DNA of 64,000 nt from PHAA01 sp034927445 (GTDB lineage: Bacteria > Bacillota > Syntrophomonadia > Syntrophomonadales > Syntrophomonadaceae): NCBI GenBank assembly GCA_034927445.1, contig JAYFPZ010000022.1, forward strand, positions 1 to 64,000. Reading direction: 5' to 3'. Shown here piece after piece: positions 41,043 through 50,048 of this stretch; position 1 is the first letter of the stretch, and each line of letters opens with the position of its first letter. Below the pieces are notes generated by a model. The model had not been told where the DNA came from. It made no database searches and worked only from the letters and a program-made list of their open reading frames with translations. The translations under genes were made by a program, and so were the position numbers.

Positions 41043-41948
41043 TTATAAATTGGTTTCCCGCTTGTTGGTTTCTTTTCTGAAAAAATAAGCGATATTGGTT
41101 ATGCATACCAAAGTTATGACCAGAAATAATCCGGGAATTATAATGACCCACCAGGTGTTCAACAGCAGTGCTTTATTGGCCAGAGAAAGCATGCTGCCCC
41201 AGGAAATAACATCAACCGGAAGACCCAGTCCAAGAAAGCTTAGGGTTGACTCTATGGACATACTGGAGCTTATACTGGAAACAACCACAAACATAATGGT
41301 AGAAACAAAGTTGGGTATCAAGTGCTGCCGCATGATATGCGGCAGATTTCCTCCCATGCACTGTGCCGCCAGCACGTATTCACTGCTGCGTATCTGCCTG
41401 ACTTCACTGCGCACGATCCGGGCCAGGGCACACCAGCCGGTAACGCCGATAGCAAATGATATCTTCAGTATGTTCTGGGTTCCCATAACCGACGTGAGCA
41501 GGAGCAAGAGCAGCAACGCCGGAATGCTGTTGACGATCTCGGTCGCACGCATCATGACGGCATCGATCCGTGAACTGGCAGTCCCGCTGATACAGCCGTA
41601 TAAAACCCCTATAGCGGTGATTATTGCCGCACCCAGCAGCCCGATAGCGATGGAGGCGCGCCCGCCATACCAGATCATGGAAAATATATCCCGTCCCAGT
41701 GAGTCGGTGCCAAAATAGAATTCTGCATTGGGGGCCTGGCTTAAGTTTTGCAAATAAAAATTGGTGGGGTCATGGTTGTAAACCTGTTCTGCAAAAATGC
41801 ACCCCAAAACGATGATACTGAGGACTATAGCCGATATAATCGGCTTTCCCTTTAAACTCTGCTTAAAGGTCGGCTTTTTCAGCACTGGGGTGTATGTCCG
41901 GTAATTGGCGCCAACTATGACAAATTGGCTTCCACTTCTTCCCGCCAT
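41043..41948 (-). CDS. ABC transporter permease (OppC/DppC type)
   Basis: The 301-residue permease has about six membrane segments, the N-terminal OppC domain (GKPIISAIVLSIIVLGCIFAEQV), FYFGTDSLGRDIFSMIWYGGR and the EAA-loop region SEYVLAAQCMGGNLPHIMRQHLIPN. It starts inside the end of the previous permease gene (34-base overlap). Confidence 0.93.
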   Translation of the reverse strand: MAGRSGSQFVIVGANYRTYTPVLKKPTFKQSLKGKPIISAIVLSIIVLGCIFAEQVYNHDPTNFYLQNLSQAPNAEFYFGTDSLGRDIFSMIWYGGRASIAIGLLGAAIITAIGVLYGCISGTASSRIDAVMMRATEIVNSIPALLLLLLLTSVMGTQNILKISFAIGVTGWCALARIVRSEVRQIRSSEYVLAAQCMGGNLPHIMRQHLIPNFVSTIMFVVVSSISSSMSIESTLSFLGLGLPVDVISWGSMLSLANKALLLNTWWVIIIPGLFLVITLVCITNIAYFFRKETNKRETNL

Positions 41949-42934
41949 GTCGAAACCTCCGCTAATTTCATTCTTGGATCGATCACCTCATTTATGGTTT
42001 GGGCGATAATGCTGCTCAAAATAACCAGTATCCCAGTAATCAACACCACCAGCATCAATAGATTGTAATCATGATATTTGGCGCTTTGAACGGCCAGAGC
42101 CCCAATCCCGGGAAAATTGAATACCGACTCGGCAATATAGGTCCCGCTTAATACATGCGGGATGGAGATGGCCATAATACTGACGATAGTCGGGGCAACA
42201 TTGCGGAAACAATGTTTAAATACGATTTCCGCTTTGGTACAGCCCTTGGCTTTGGCTAAAAGTACATAATCCTGCCTTACTTCATCCAAAAGCTTGTTTC
42301 TTATCATGTAGGAGTAATACCAGAGGTGACTTAATATCATAACGATGAGCGGCAAGATCATGTGGCGGATACGGTTGGCGATATCGCTTGATTTTCCTAT
42401 ATCATAAGCTCCGCTGCTGGGCAGCCATTGCAGATTGACGCTAAAAATCAATACCAAAACCACCCCCAGCCAAAAGGGAGGTATATAATAGGCCGCCGTA
42501 CCCACCTTACAGATGATACGGTCAAATAGCGTATCTTCATGCATGGCACAAAGCAAAGCCAGCAGGGTGGCTAAAACGAAAACCAGAATATACGCTGTCC
42601 CCCCCAGAATTAAGGTGTTTCCAATCAGCGGAGAGACAACCTCCAACGCCGGCATCTTGTATTTCAGCGACAGGCCAAAATCGCCCTGAGCAGCATTACT
42701 GATCCATTTGGTATATTGAATGTAGATGGGGCCGTCCAGACCCAGGCGCTCCCGGGCGGCATCCAGTTCCGCCTGGTTCATGGATTCGACCGCATCGCCA
42801 TAAAACGACTGCAGGGGATCACCCGGCGCCAGACGCGCAAAATAAAAAACGCCGACTGACAATACCAACATAGCCAGAATAAAACCGAAAATTCTTCTTA
42901 TTATTTTGTTGATAATCGCTGTTTTATCGTTCAA
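41915..42934 (-). CDS. ABC transporter permease (OppB/DppB type)
   Basis: About 339 residues with six membrane segments. ARLAPGDPLQSFYGDAVE follows the first segment and the EAA loop reads RQDYVLLAKAKGCTKAEIVFKHCFRN. The TTG at 42934 is preferred because GGAG lies 5 bases upstream; an ATG 33 bases further up is possible. It follows the methyltransferase gene by about 50 bases. Confidence 0.9.
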   Translation of the reverse strand: MNDKTAIINKIIRRIFGFILAMLVLSVGVFYFARLAPGDPLQSFYGDAVESMNQAELDAARERLGLDGPIYIQYTKWISNAAQGDFGLSLKYKMPALEVVSPLIGNTLILGGTAYILVFVLATLLALLCAMHEDTLFDRIICKVGTAAYYIPPFWLGVVLVLIFSVNLQWLPSSGAYDIGKSSDIANRIRHMILPLIVMILSHLWYYSYMIRNKLLDEVRQDYVLLAKAKGCTKAEIVFKHCFRNVAPTIVSIMAISIPHVLSGTYIAESVFNFPGIGALAVQSAKYHDYNLLMLVVLITGILVILSSIIAQTINEVIDPRMKLAEVSTWREEVEANLS

Positions 42935-42985
42935 AAGCTCTCCGCCTTCATAATTACTTTTTCGCAATAGGCCTGGATGAAGGTA

Positions 42986-43660
42986 CTATCCCTGATCAGC
43001 AACTTTGGTTCCCATAAGCACAAACCAGGGATCATAATCATATCCCGGCCGGGTAAGACCGGGAACTTTTCTGATTCCAACATCTACCAGCCCGTTTCTT
43101 GCCAACAGGTCTATAAGTTCATCCATTCGTGCCTCTTTCACCCGCAGCTCGCGTTCGACCTCGTCATCCTCGTAAATAGCCTTGTTCAAAAACAATCCCA
43201 CGCCTTCCTTCATGCGGTTGAAACACATGATTTTCCCGCCCGGTTTAAGAATGCGGCGCCATTCGATTATGGCCCGGTCGGGTTCAACCAAGGTCCAGAG
43301 CAAACGGGAGTTAATAATGTAATCAACTGTGTTATCCATGAATGGCAAGGCCAGAATATTGCCGCACATAAAAACTGCGTTGCTTTTCCGGGTCTCAGCA
43401 TGCCTCACCGCATATTTGAGCATTTCCCTGGAAATATCAAGGCCTATCGTCGCATACCCCAGTTTCGCAGTCATGTTGGCCAGGAAGCCGGTCCCGGTAC
43501 CCAAATCCAAAACACTTTTGTTTGGGTCGGAGCCCAAAAGCGTCTCCAATGCCCGCATCCAAGCCTGTATATCTTCCGTATCATGCTCCTGATCAAAACT
43601 GGGGGACCTGCCGTCCCAGTATTTTCCTATCTTTTCCACGACATTCGCTTTTTCCATCAT
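42986..43660 (-). CDS. SAM-dependent methyltransferase heading the transporter operon
   Basis: The 224-residue protein is a class I methyltransferase: ALETLLGSDPNKSVLDLGTGTGFLA contains motif I (VLDLGTGTGF), followed by GLDISREMLKYA and LPFMDNTVDYIINSRLLWTL. The ATG at 43660 follows GAGGTGG. It leads the opp-type operon, so its product may alter the transported compound, for example a metallophore or corrinoid-like molecule. That is inference; such methyltransferases beside peptide/nickel transporters are seen in other clostridia as I recall. Confidence 0.88.
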   Translation of the reverse strand: MMEKANVVEKIGKYWDGRSPSFDQEHDTEDIQAWMRALETLLGSDPNKSVLDLGTGTGFLANMTAKLGYATIGLDISREMLKYAVRHAETRKSNAVFMCGNILALPFMDNTVDYIINSRLLWTLVEPDRAIIEWRRILKPGGKIMCFNRMKEGVGLFLNKAIYEDDEVERELRVKEARMDELIDLLARNGLVDVGIRKVPGLTRPGYDYDPWFVLMGTKVADQG

Positions 43661-43681
43661 TTGAAACCACCTCAAAAATAC

Positions 43682-43728
43682 AAAAAACCACGAAGAAATT
43701 TACCCATTAGAGTAAACCTTCATGGTTT
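43682..43728 (-). terminator. Attenuator-like terminator before the methyltransferase gene
   Basis: On the minus strand AAACCATGAAG (43718-43728) pairs with CTTCGTGGTTT (43685-43695), with one G-T pair, and is followed by TTTTTT. It lies only about 15 bases before the ribosome-binding site. A second inner pairing (GGTTTAC/GGTAAAT region) is possible. Transcripts from the promoter at 43807-43835 must pass it, so it is a candidate attenuator or riboswitch expression platform. Confidence 0.65.
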
Positions 43729-43806
43729 ATTTGCGCAATTATAGATTTTTTAGGTTATGTATTATTTTGGGCAAGTATCTTAGGCCTTCATGACCTAATT
43801 AAGTTA

Positions 43807-43835
43807 CATGCTTGTTTATATTATGATTTATACTT
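43807..43835 (-). promoter_or_regulatory. Sigma-A-type promoter of the methyltransferase-opp operon (approximate)
   Basis: On the minus strand TTGTCA, 17 bases, CATAAT lies roughly at this place, giving a leader of about 130 nt that ends in the attenuator. The leader also contains a TTAGG...CCTAA inverted repeat around 43773-43794. Confidence 0.5.
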
Positions 43836-43894
43836 GGAAATTTGACAATATTGTTTTTTCTTGTCGCCTTTCTATACTAATATCGCAAAATACG

Positions 43895-44020
43895 TTAAGC
43901 ATCTAGAAAGCGCCTGTCCCAAGGATTACTTGAAGCGCTATCTTTTTCCGGCATTCTCCATCCGGTCTTTGGGCGATGGTCTTTAAATAGTTTTGAAAAT
44001 GCATCAGAATCCTTAGTCAT
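43895..44020 (-). CDS. Possible 41-residue protein after a sigma-54-type promoter
   Basis: The frame reads MTKDSDAFSKLFKDHRPKTG and ends with PWDRRFLDA. The ribosome-binding site is weak (GAAAGACGAAG). Its support is the sigma-54-type site 65 bases upstream. I recognise no family. It could be a leader peptide or small regulator for the transporter operon downstream. Confidence 0.35.
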   Translation of the reverse strand: MTKDSDAFSKLFKDHRPKTGWRMPEKDSASSNPWDRRFLDA

Positions 44021-44084
44021 GTTTCTTCGTCTTTCACCCAGATTATATATTATGTGCTCCTGTTTTCATCTGCATTAAGGTAAA

Positions 44085-44100
44085 CGCAATAATCGTGCCA
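44085..44100 (-). promoter_or_regulatory. Sigma-54-type promoter P3
   Basis: On the minus strand TGGCACGATTATTGCG has GG-N10-GC spacing and is nearly the same as P1 at 36975. It would drive the 41-residue frame and possibly read on into the methyltransferase-opp operon. A TGAAACA half-site lies about 80 bases upstream. Confidence 0.7.
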
Positions 44101-44236
44101 TTTTGAAGAAGTGCAGAAACTATCGTTTGTTATGATATCGGGGCACGAATTAACCATATAATTGGGTTCAGTTTTGAAACACCCAATTCATAAATGACCT
44201 TTATTATCTACCAAATAGCCGATCCAAAACTTAAAT

Positions 44237-44259
44237 CAGGCAAACTTAAAGTTTGCCTG
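44237..44259 (-). terminator. Hairpin after the DEAD-box helicase gene
   Basis: CAGGCAAAC (44237-44245) and GTTTGCCTG (44251-44259) form a perfect stem about 90 bases after the helicase stop at 44351. The T-tract is weak (ATTTAAGTTTT). Confidence 0.55.
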
Positions 44260-44350
44260 GCTTATATGGATTTCGTATAGAATTCTTATCATATATCAAA
44301 AAGGGAGGAAGTTTTACCTTCCCCCCCAAAGCTGCTGAACAACTTAAATA

Positions 44351-45940
44351 TCAATTAGCTTGCCGGCTGGCGGAATGCCGTTTCGAAGAAAAGCGCGGCC
44401 GTTTAGTACCTCTCAGACTGCTCTCATATTGGGTGAAAACGTCATAAACCTGATCTACAAACATCATTGGTATCTCCACCAGGGTACTGTTGCTTTGTAT
44501 CTCGATATCTCCTACCTGGCGCGGGGTCATTGAAGTATGCGCGGTAAGAAATTCAACCAGGCGACGAGGGTGCAGACCCTGAAGCCTGCCCAGGGGAAGC
44601 TCCACATGGGCGGTATGGGGCTGAATATCACTTACATTGGCCGTTTCCAACTGCGGGGCTTCACAGCCGATCAGCTTCAATGCCGCTGCCAGAAGATATT
44701 CGGCTTCGTAACGTCCCAGGAGATCTTTGGCCATTTCCCGGTACATTCCCTGGTCCTGGTCGGCGCTCTCGATCAGTTTGTTGATCAGCATCTCCTGCCG
44801 CCGGTCAATGGCATCCTGCAAAGAAGGCAGTATCTGGCGGTTTATTTTCTTGCCGATATGCTTCTCAATAATCTTTAACTGTCGGATCTGCCGGGGTTCG
44901 ACCAGGGTAATGGCAACGCCGTCCCGGCCCGCTCGCCCGGTTCTGCCGATCCGGTGCACATATCCATCCGGGTCTTCCGGTATGTCAAAATTAAAGACAT
45001 GGGTTACCATCTCCACATCCAGACCACGGGCGGCCAGATCGGTAGCTACCAGAATTTCAATATTCCCCTGGCGGAAGCGCTCCATAACGTGGTCGCGTTC
45101 ACGCTGGGACATATCCCCATGCAATGAATCAGCCATATAGCCACGGCCGTTTAATACCCGGTTAAGTTCGTCGGCGCCCTTTTTGGTCCGGCAAAATACC
45201 AAGCTGACCGGAGGCTGATCCACATCAATTACCCGGCAGATGGTTTCCACCTTCTGGCGGGGGTTTACTTCATAATAATATTGCTCGGTAAGCGATACTG
45301 TCAGCTCAGGCGAAGCAATCGCTATTACTTCCGGATTGTTCATAAAGGTCTTGCCCAATTCCTGCACTTCCGGGTCTAAAGTGGCCGAGAAAAGCAAGGT
45401 CTGCCGTTGTTCCGGACACAGCGGCAATATCTTTTCGATGTCGGGCAGAAAACCCATATCCAGCATTTCATCAGCTTCGTCAAGTACTACAAAGTCAAGT
45501 CCTGCCAGGTTTACGGTGCCCCGGTGCAAGTGGTCCAGCAGACGTCCCGGTGTTCCTACAATTATTTCGGGACGGCTCCGCAGCGCACGCAATTGGATGT
45601 CTATAGATTGGCCGCCATATATAGGAAGGGCTTTAATTCTCAAACCTTGCCCCAATGAACAAATTTCCTCAGCTACCTGCACCGCCAGCTCCCGGGTAGG
45701 ACAAATTACCATGCCCTGCAGCCCTTGATGGGGTATGATTTGGTTTAACATAGGGATGCCGAAGGCGGCGGTTTTGCCGGTGCCCGTTTTGGCCTGTCCC
45801 ATAATATCCCGCCCGGCCAGTCCCAGGGGTATGGATTCGGTTTGAATTGGGGTAGGTTTTTCGAAGCCTTTCTTTTCAATCATCTGTAACAGCTGGGGCT
45901 TTAGCCCCATTTCCCGAAATGTCATGGTGTGGGTCTGCAA
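44351..45940 (-). CDS. DEAD-box RNA helicase with DbpA-type RNA-binding domain
   Basis: The protein (about 529 residues from TTG 45940) has the full DEAD-box core: PTPIQTESIPLGLAGRDIMG (Q motif), AKTGTGKTAAFG, VLDEADEMLDMG, SATLD, ATDLAARGLDVE and HRIGRTGRAGR. The C-terminus (about 450-515) resembles the DbpA RNA-binding domain and is followed by a basic tail. It is most like CshA/DeaD helicases of RNA decay and ribosome assembly. The TTG has GGAGG 8 bases upstream; an ATG 69 bases earlier lacks one. Confidence 0.93.
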   Translation of the reverse strand: MQTHTMTFREMGLKPQLLQMIEKKGFEKPTPIQTESIPLGLAGRDIMGQAKTGTGKTAAFGIPMLNQIIPHQGLQGMVICPTRELAVQVAEEICSLGQGLRIKALPIYGGQSIDIQLRALRSRPEIIVGTPGRLLDHLHRGTVNLAGLDFVVLDEADEMLDMGFLPDIEKILPLCPEQRQTLLFSATLDPEVQELGKTFMNNPEVIAIASPELTVSLTEQYYYEVNPRQKVETICRVIDVDQPPVSLVFCRTKKGADELNRVLNGRGYMADSLHGDMSQRERDHVMERFRQGNIEILVATDLAARGLDVEMVTHVFNFDIPEDPDGYVHRIGRTGRAGRDGVAITLVEPRQIRQLKIIEKHIGKKINRQILPSLQDAIDRRQEMLINKLIESADQDQGMYREMAKDLLGRYEAEYLLAAALKLIGCEAPQLETANVSDIQPHTAHVELPLGRLQGLHPRRLVEFLTAHTSMTPRQVGDIEIQSNSTLVEIPMMFVDQVYDVFTQYESSLRGTKRPRFSSKRHSASRQAN

Positions 45941-46062
45941 ATAATGTTCCTCCTTATTTGACTGTCCTAGAGCCTTAATTCCTTTTTTATCACTCATAAA
46001 GTATAGCACATCATAGCAAGCAAAGCATTGCTTAAGCGACGTTAGAAGCTATATTATGGATT

Positions 46063-46917
46063 TTACTGGCGACTTAGGAAAAACACCGCAAAGGTGCCGG
46101 CACCCACGTGGGCTCCGATTAGAGCTCCAATTTCAGAAATTACATACTCAGTGGACCCAAATCTTTCCTCTATCATGTGTTTGATTTCCAGAGCTCCTTC
46201 GAGATCCTGGGAATATGAAATACCGATGGTTTGACTCTGAAGATCGCAGCCTCTCTCCTCCATAATATCCAGCAGCCTTTTTTTCGCTTTTTTAAGCCCA
46301 TGTACTTTTTCCAGCGGTACAATTTTCCCCTCTACAAAGTGAAGAATCAGCTTTATATTAAGCAAATTCCCCAGGGCCGCTACCGCCGGATTGACTCTGC
46401 CCCCGCGTTTTAACATTTCCAGACTGCCCACTATGAAAATATGCTGCATGCCTTTGATATGCTCATAAATCCCGGCAATGACTTCCGCTTTGCTTTTCCC
46501 TGCGCTGATGGCGCGGGCGGCCTCTATCACGATTAAGCCATAACCGATCGAGGCGCTTTGGGAATCAATTACGGTAATGCGTTCAGGATCTACGGCGTCC
46601 CGGGCTATGCAAGCAGTCTGGTAGGTGCCGCTCAAGCCGCTTGAAAAGGCTATATATATAATTTCGGCATCTGCTGCTTCTTGCAGCATATTTTCAAACT
46701 CAACCTGCATACTGGCTATGTTTACCTGAGAAGTGGTAGGAATAACATCGTCTTCTTCCAATAAGCGATAAAATTCCGGGGGGTCAATCGTCAGGCGGTC
46801 TATGTAGGTTACCCCCTTGATCATGGTTGTCATATAAAATAATTTTACTCCAAGTTTCTCCACGACTTCTTTATCAAGATCACAGGCGTTATCGGCGTAA
46901 AGAATTATTTTCCCCAT
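46063..46917 (-). CDS. DegV family fatty-acid-binding protein
   Basis: The 284-residue protein begins with IILYADNACDLDKEVVEKLGV and has the DegV lipid-binding pattern (TTSQVNIASMQVEFE, IAFSSGLSGTYQTA, SGLSGTYQ near 95). Family members such as FakB hand fatty acids to a kinase. No fakA is in this window. A lipid role fits but is not shown. Confidence 0.9.
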   Translation of the reverse strand: MGKIILYADNACDLDKEVVEKLGVKLFYMTTMIKGVTYIDRLTIDPPEFYRLLEEDDVIPTTSQVNIASMQVEFENMLQEAADAEIIYIAFSSGLSGTYQTACIARDAVDPERITVIDSQSASIGYGLIVIEAARAISAGKSKAEVIAGIYEHIKGMQHIFIVGSLEMLKRGGRVNPAVAALGNLLNIKLILHFVEGKIVPLEKVHGLKKAKKRLLDIMEERGCDLQSQTIGISYSQDLEGALEIKHMIEERFGSTEYVISEIGALIGAHVGAGTFAVFFLSRQ

Positions 46918-47186
46918 TCAAACTCAACTCCCTGCAATTCACAATTACGCAAGCTAATCCACTATCCTGTTTCCAGTATAATGCATTTTACTATGTTTAC
47001 CACTTATATACAAGCGCTCGTATCCCCGCTCAGCCCTGATTTGACGCTGCCTATCACTAGAATATTAAAACTAATTAGTATTTATACCCATTTAATAATA
47101 AGAGGAGATTACCTGTCTTCACAAGCGATGATGAAAGGTATAGAATTTAAAGATGTTATTGGAGTTTTTAGTGTAGGTGAAATTAT

Positions 47187-48383
47187 TTGTTCAAATCGGT
47201 TAAAGCTTTCGGAGCACCGCTCCTTTTGTTTGCTGCGGCAAGCTTATTTATGGGCCTTTACTCCGGACTATACGACCCCTCTTTTAATAATTACCTGGCC
47301 CAGACCCAAGATGTCAGTCCTTTAGCCCGGGGTGCCCTGGAATTTCCCCGTGAACTACCAGGTTTTTTGGTAGTTTTTGTCTTTACTGCCCTGATATTCA
47401 TGGCCGATACCAGGATCGCCGCTTTATCCTCTTTATTGGTAGCCCTGGCTCTGTGGGGGCAGGGATTTCTGGCCCCCAATCTGGCCTGGATCGTGGTCTG
47501 GATGATCCTTTGGAGCACCGGCGCTCATCTTTATATGGCGGTGTCCCCCTCCATAGGGCTTAGGCTGGCCAAGTCCGGCCAGGAGGGAATGCGCCTGGGC
47601 CAAATTGGATTTCTGGAATCACTGGGCTCTCTCATGGGCATGGCCATAGTTTATTGGGGTGCATCACATTTCCATTTCTCCTTCGGGGTGATTTTCGGAC
47701 TATCCGGTTTGTTTGCTTTTATCGCTGCCCTGTGTTTATACCGGATCAAACCCCAACCTATCGTTCAGGTCTCGCGGCGCCTGGTTTTCAAGCGCAAATA
47801 CTGGCTGTTCTATGCGCTTAACGTTGTTTTTGGCGCCCGCAAACAGATATTTCTGACTTTTGCCCCCTGGGTGCTTATTAAAATATTTGACAGCGGGGTG
47901 GAAACCTTTGCCCTGCTCGGTTTTATTGGCACCGTCTTAAGTTTGGCCTTCCGGCCTTTATTGGGGCGGGCTATCGATGTTCTCGGAGAGCGCGTTATCA
48001 TCTCGATCGAATCCTGCCTGCTGATAATCATGAGCATTCTGTACGGATTTTCACCGACCTGGTTTCCGGGACAAGTGGCGATCATCATAATAATGGCCTG
48101 CTATATTGCCGACCAATTGCTGTTTGCGGTCAGGATAGCCCGTACGACCTATCTAAACCGTATAGCGGACAGTATCGATGACCTGGCCCCAACCCTTTCC
48201 ATGGGGCTTACCCTGGACCACGCCGTATCGATGTTGATTCCCGTAGTGGGGGGGCTGCTATGGAACTATTATGGGTATACCCCGGTTTTCGTTGCCTCGG
48301 GAATTATTGCGGTCATCAACCTTATTCTGGCGGGATTTATACCCGCCCGGCAGGAACGCCGGATTTCCGCCCCTCAAGCCTAG
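47187..48383 (+). CDS. MFS transporter
   Basis: The 398-residue protein has about twelve hydrophobic segments (LLLFAAASLFMGLYSGLY, FLVVFVFTALIFMADTRI, IIVIGM-type helices to the end) and the loop RAIDVLGERVIISIE between the halves. Substrate unknown. The TTG start has a weak AGGTG signal; upstream 46918-47186 holds AT-rich promoter-like DNA. The structured element at 48405-48529 begins 22 bases after its stop. Confidence 0.85.
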   Translation: MFKSVKAFGAPLLLFAAASLFMGLYSGLYDPSFNNYLAQTQDVSPLARGALEFPRELPGFLVVFVFTALIFMADTRIAALSSLLVALALWGQGFLAPNLAWIVVWMILWSTGAHLYMAVSPSIGLRLAKSGQEGMRLGQIGFLESLGSLMGMAIVYWGASHFHFSFGVIFGLSGLFAFIAALCLYRIKPQPIVQVSRRLVFKRKYWLFYALNVVFGARKQIFLTFAPWVLIKIFDSGVETFALLGFIGTVLSLAFRPLLGRAIDVLGERVIISIESCLLIIMSILYGFSPTWFPGQVAIIIIMACYIADQLLFAVRIARTTYLNRIADSIDDLAPTLSMGLTLDHAVSMLIPVVGGLLWNYYGYTPVFVASGIIAVINLILAGFIPARQERRISAPQA

Positions 48384-48404
48384 GCTGCTTAAAAGTCGAC
48401 ATTA

Positions 48405-48529
48405 CCAGAGCGAGCAAAAAAGGTCAAGAGCAAGGCAATCAGGAGACCGTGATTGAGGCGTACATGCAGGTACGTTGATTGAGCGTGTTTCCTGATTAAC
48501 GCAGCTATTGGCCTTTTTTGCCGGTCTGG
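48405..48529 (+). ncRNA. Structured repeat element, copy A (possible non-coding RNA)
   Basis: The element folds into one long rod. The outer stem pairs CCAGA (48405-48409) with TCTGG (48525-48529), and GCAAAAAAGGTC (48414-48425) with GGCCTTTTTTGC (48510-48521). An internal loop has conserved CAAGGCA on the left and AACGCAG on the right. The second stem is AATCAGGAGAC (48437-48447) with GTTTCCTGATT (48487-48497). The apex is TGATTGAGGCGTAC-loop-GTACGTTGATTGA. Both non-Watson-Crick pairs in the stems are G-U when read on the plus strand. Copy B at 61029-61159 has other stem sequences but the same loops. I cannot identify the family. Confidence 0.6.
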
Positions 48530-48709
48530 GTGCATACAGAATACTGCACTTCCTGTATACTTGCCCCTACCTGCTTGCCAAAATCTTGTCGGCTGGATTA
48601 AAATATAAACACTTGTTCCTGCGGTGGGAGCGCTTAAAGTCAAGCACTCACAGTCTATATATTTGTTTAAGACTTGCAGGCTATTCAGTTTAATTAAGGA
48701 GTGAGTTGA

Positions 48710-49933
48710 TTGGGGTTTGAAAAACTGGTCTTCGGCAAAAAAGACGTCCAGGAAATAATCAGGGAATTTGGCAGTCCCGTATACATTTACGACGAAGAAA
48801 TATTGCGGGAACGGTGCCGGGAGATGAAAAACCTGCTTAAATATCCGCGCTTTCGGGTGAACTATTCGGCCAAAGCCAATACCAATGTAGAGCTTTTAAA
48901 AATTGTCTGTTCTGAAGGACTTGATGTGGATGGCATGTCTCCGGGTGAAATGTATCTGGAGATGAAAGCCGGTTTCACGCCTGACCGCATCACCTTTATC
49001 GGCAATAACGTTTCCCGGCAGGAACTGCAATTTGCTGTAGACCGGGGTATCCTGATCAGTGTTGATTCATTGTCCCAGCTTAAACTGCTGGGTGAAATAA
49101 ACCGGGGAGGCTCGGTATGTCTGCGCATCAATCCCGGTATTGGAGCCGGGCATCATGACAAGGTCATTACCGGCGGCAAAAAAGCCAAGTTCGGCATAGC
49201 CGTGGAAGATCTGCCCCAGGCCCAGGCAATAGCCGCCAGTTATGATATGACCATAACCGGCCTTAATCAGCATATCGGCTCGCTTTTCCTGGAATCGGAG
49301 GCCTATGTGGCAGCTGCCGCCGCCATATTAAGCCTCGCCGCCGATTATCCCAGCGTGGAAATGGTAGACCTGGGCGGAGGTTTCGGCATACCTTACCGCC
49401 ACGGGGTAGAGCCGCGCCTGGACCTGGCCGAACTGGGCAGCAAACTGGATAACCTGATAAACACCTGGGTGGCCTCCTATCGTCCCATCACCATCCGCAC
49501 TGAACCAGGCCGCTATATAGCTGCCGAATGCGGGGCTCTGCTGGGTACCGTTACTGCGGTCAAGGAAAATTACAATACCGTCTTTGTAGGAACAGATATT
49601 GGCTTTAACACACTGATACGCCCGGTTATGTATGACAGCTACCACGAGATCAGTGTAGTCCCAGGGCAGGAACGCCCTTATAAGGAATACGACAAGCCCG
49701 TTTATGTAGTGGGGCAAATCTGCGAAAGCGGAGATATATTGGCCCATGACCGTGCCTTTCCCTGCTGCCGGGAGGGAGATGCGCTGATTGTGCATGATGC
49801 CGGGGCTTATGGTTTTGCCATGGCCAGCACCTACAATTCCCGTCCGCTGCCGGCGGAGGTGCTGATCGAGAAAAACGGGGGAATCCGCCTGATCCGAAAA
49901 GCTCAGACGCTTGAAGATCTCTGGCGTGATTAA
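48710..49933 (+). CDS. lysA: Diaminopimelate decarboxylase
   Basis: LysA makes lysine from meso-diaminopimelate using pyridoxal phosphate. The 407-residue protein has YSAKANTNVELL with the PLP lysine, HIGSLFLE near 185, LGGGFGIPY near 222, and the C-terminal CESGDILAHDR with the catalytic cysteine region. The TTG start has AAGGAGTGAG upstream. It stands alone after the structured element. Length is normal (about 400-430). Confidence 0.94.
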   Translation: MGFEKLVFGKKDVQEIIREFGSPVYIYDEEILRERCREMKNLLKYPRFRVNYSAKANTNVELLKIVCSEGLDVDGMSPGEMYLEMKAGFTPDRITFIGNNVSRQELQFAVDRGILISVDSLSQLKLLGEINRGGSVCLRINPGIGAGHHDKVITGGKKAKFGIAVEDLPQAQAIAASYDMTITGLNQHIGSLFLESEAYVAAAAAILSLAADYPSVEMVDLGGGFGIPYRHGVEPRLDLAELGSKLDNLINTWVASYRPITIRTEPGRYIAAECGALLGTVTAVKENYNTVFVGTDIGFNTLIRPVMYDSYHEISVVPGQERPYKEYDKPVYVVGQICESGDILAHDRAFPCCREGDALIVHDAGAYGFAMASTYNSRPLPAEVLIEKNGGIRLIRKAQTLEDLWRD

Positions 49934-49980
49934 AAATATAAATTGCCCAATAAAATACCAATAATGCCCCAGGAACAGAT

Positions 49981-50043
49981 TGTGTCCCCTGGGCATTCCC
50001 TTGCGGGGACAATGGAGACAATCAGCTCCGTCCCCGTTGTCCC
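49981..50043. repeat. GGGGACA/TGTCCCC hairpin between lysA and the MBL gene
   Basis: TGTCCCC near 49983, GGGGACAATGGAG near 50005 and its counterpart CTCCGTCCCC near 50027 form nested hairpins between convergent genes. It is related to the repeats at 3628-3720 and 14566-14602 and probably serves as a two-way terminator. Confidence 0.45.
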
Positions 50044-50048
50044 TCAAG

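Noticed and set aside
47039..47325. Upstream frame overlapping the MFS transporter start
   Set aside because: It has a fair ribosome-binding site but enters the MFS gene out of frame and shows no protein pattern.
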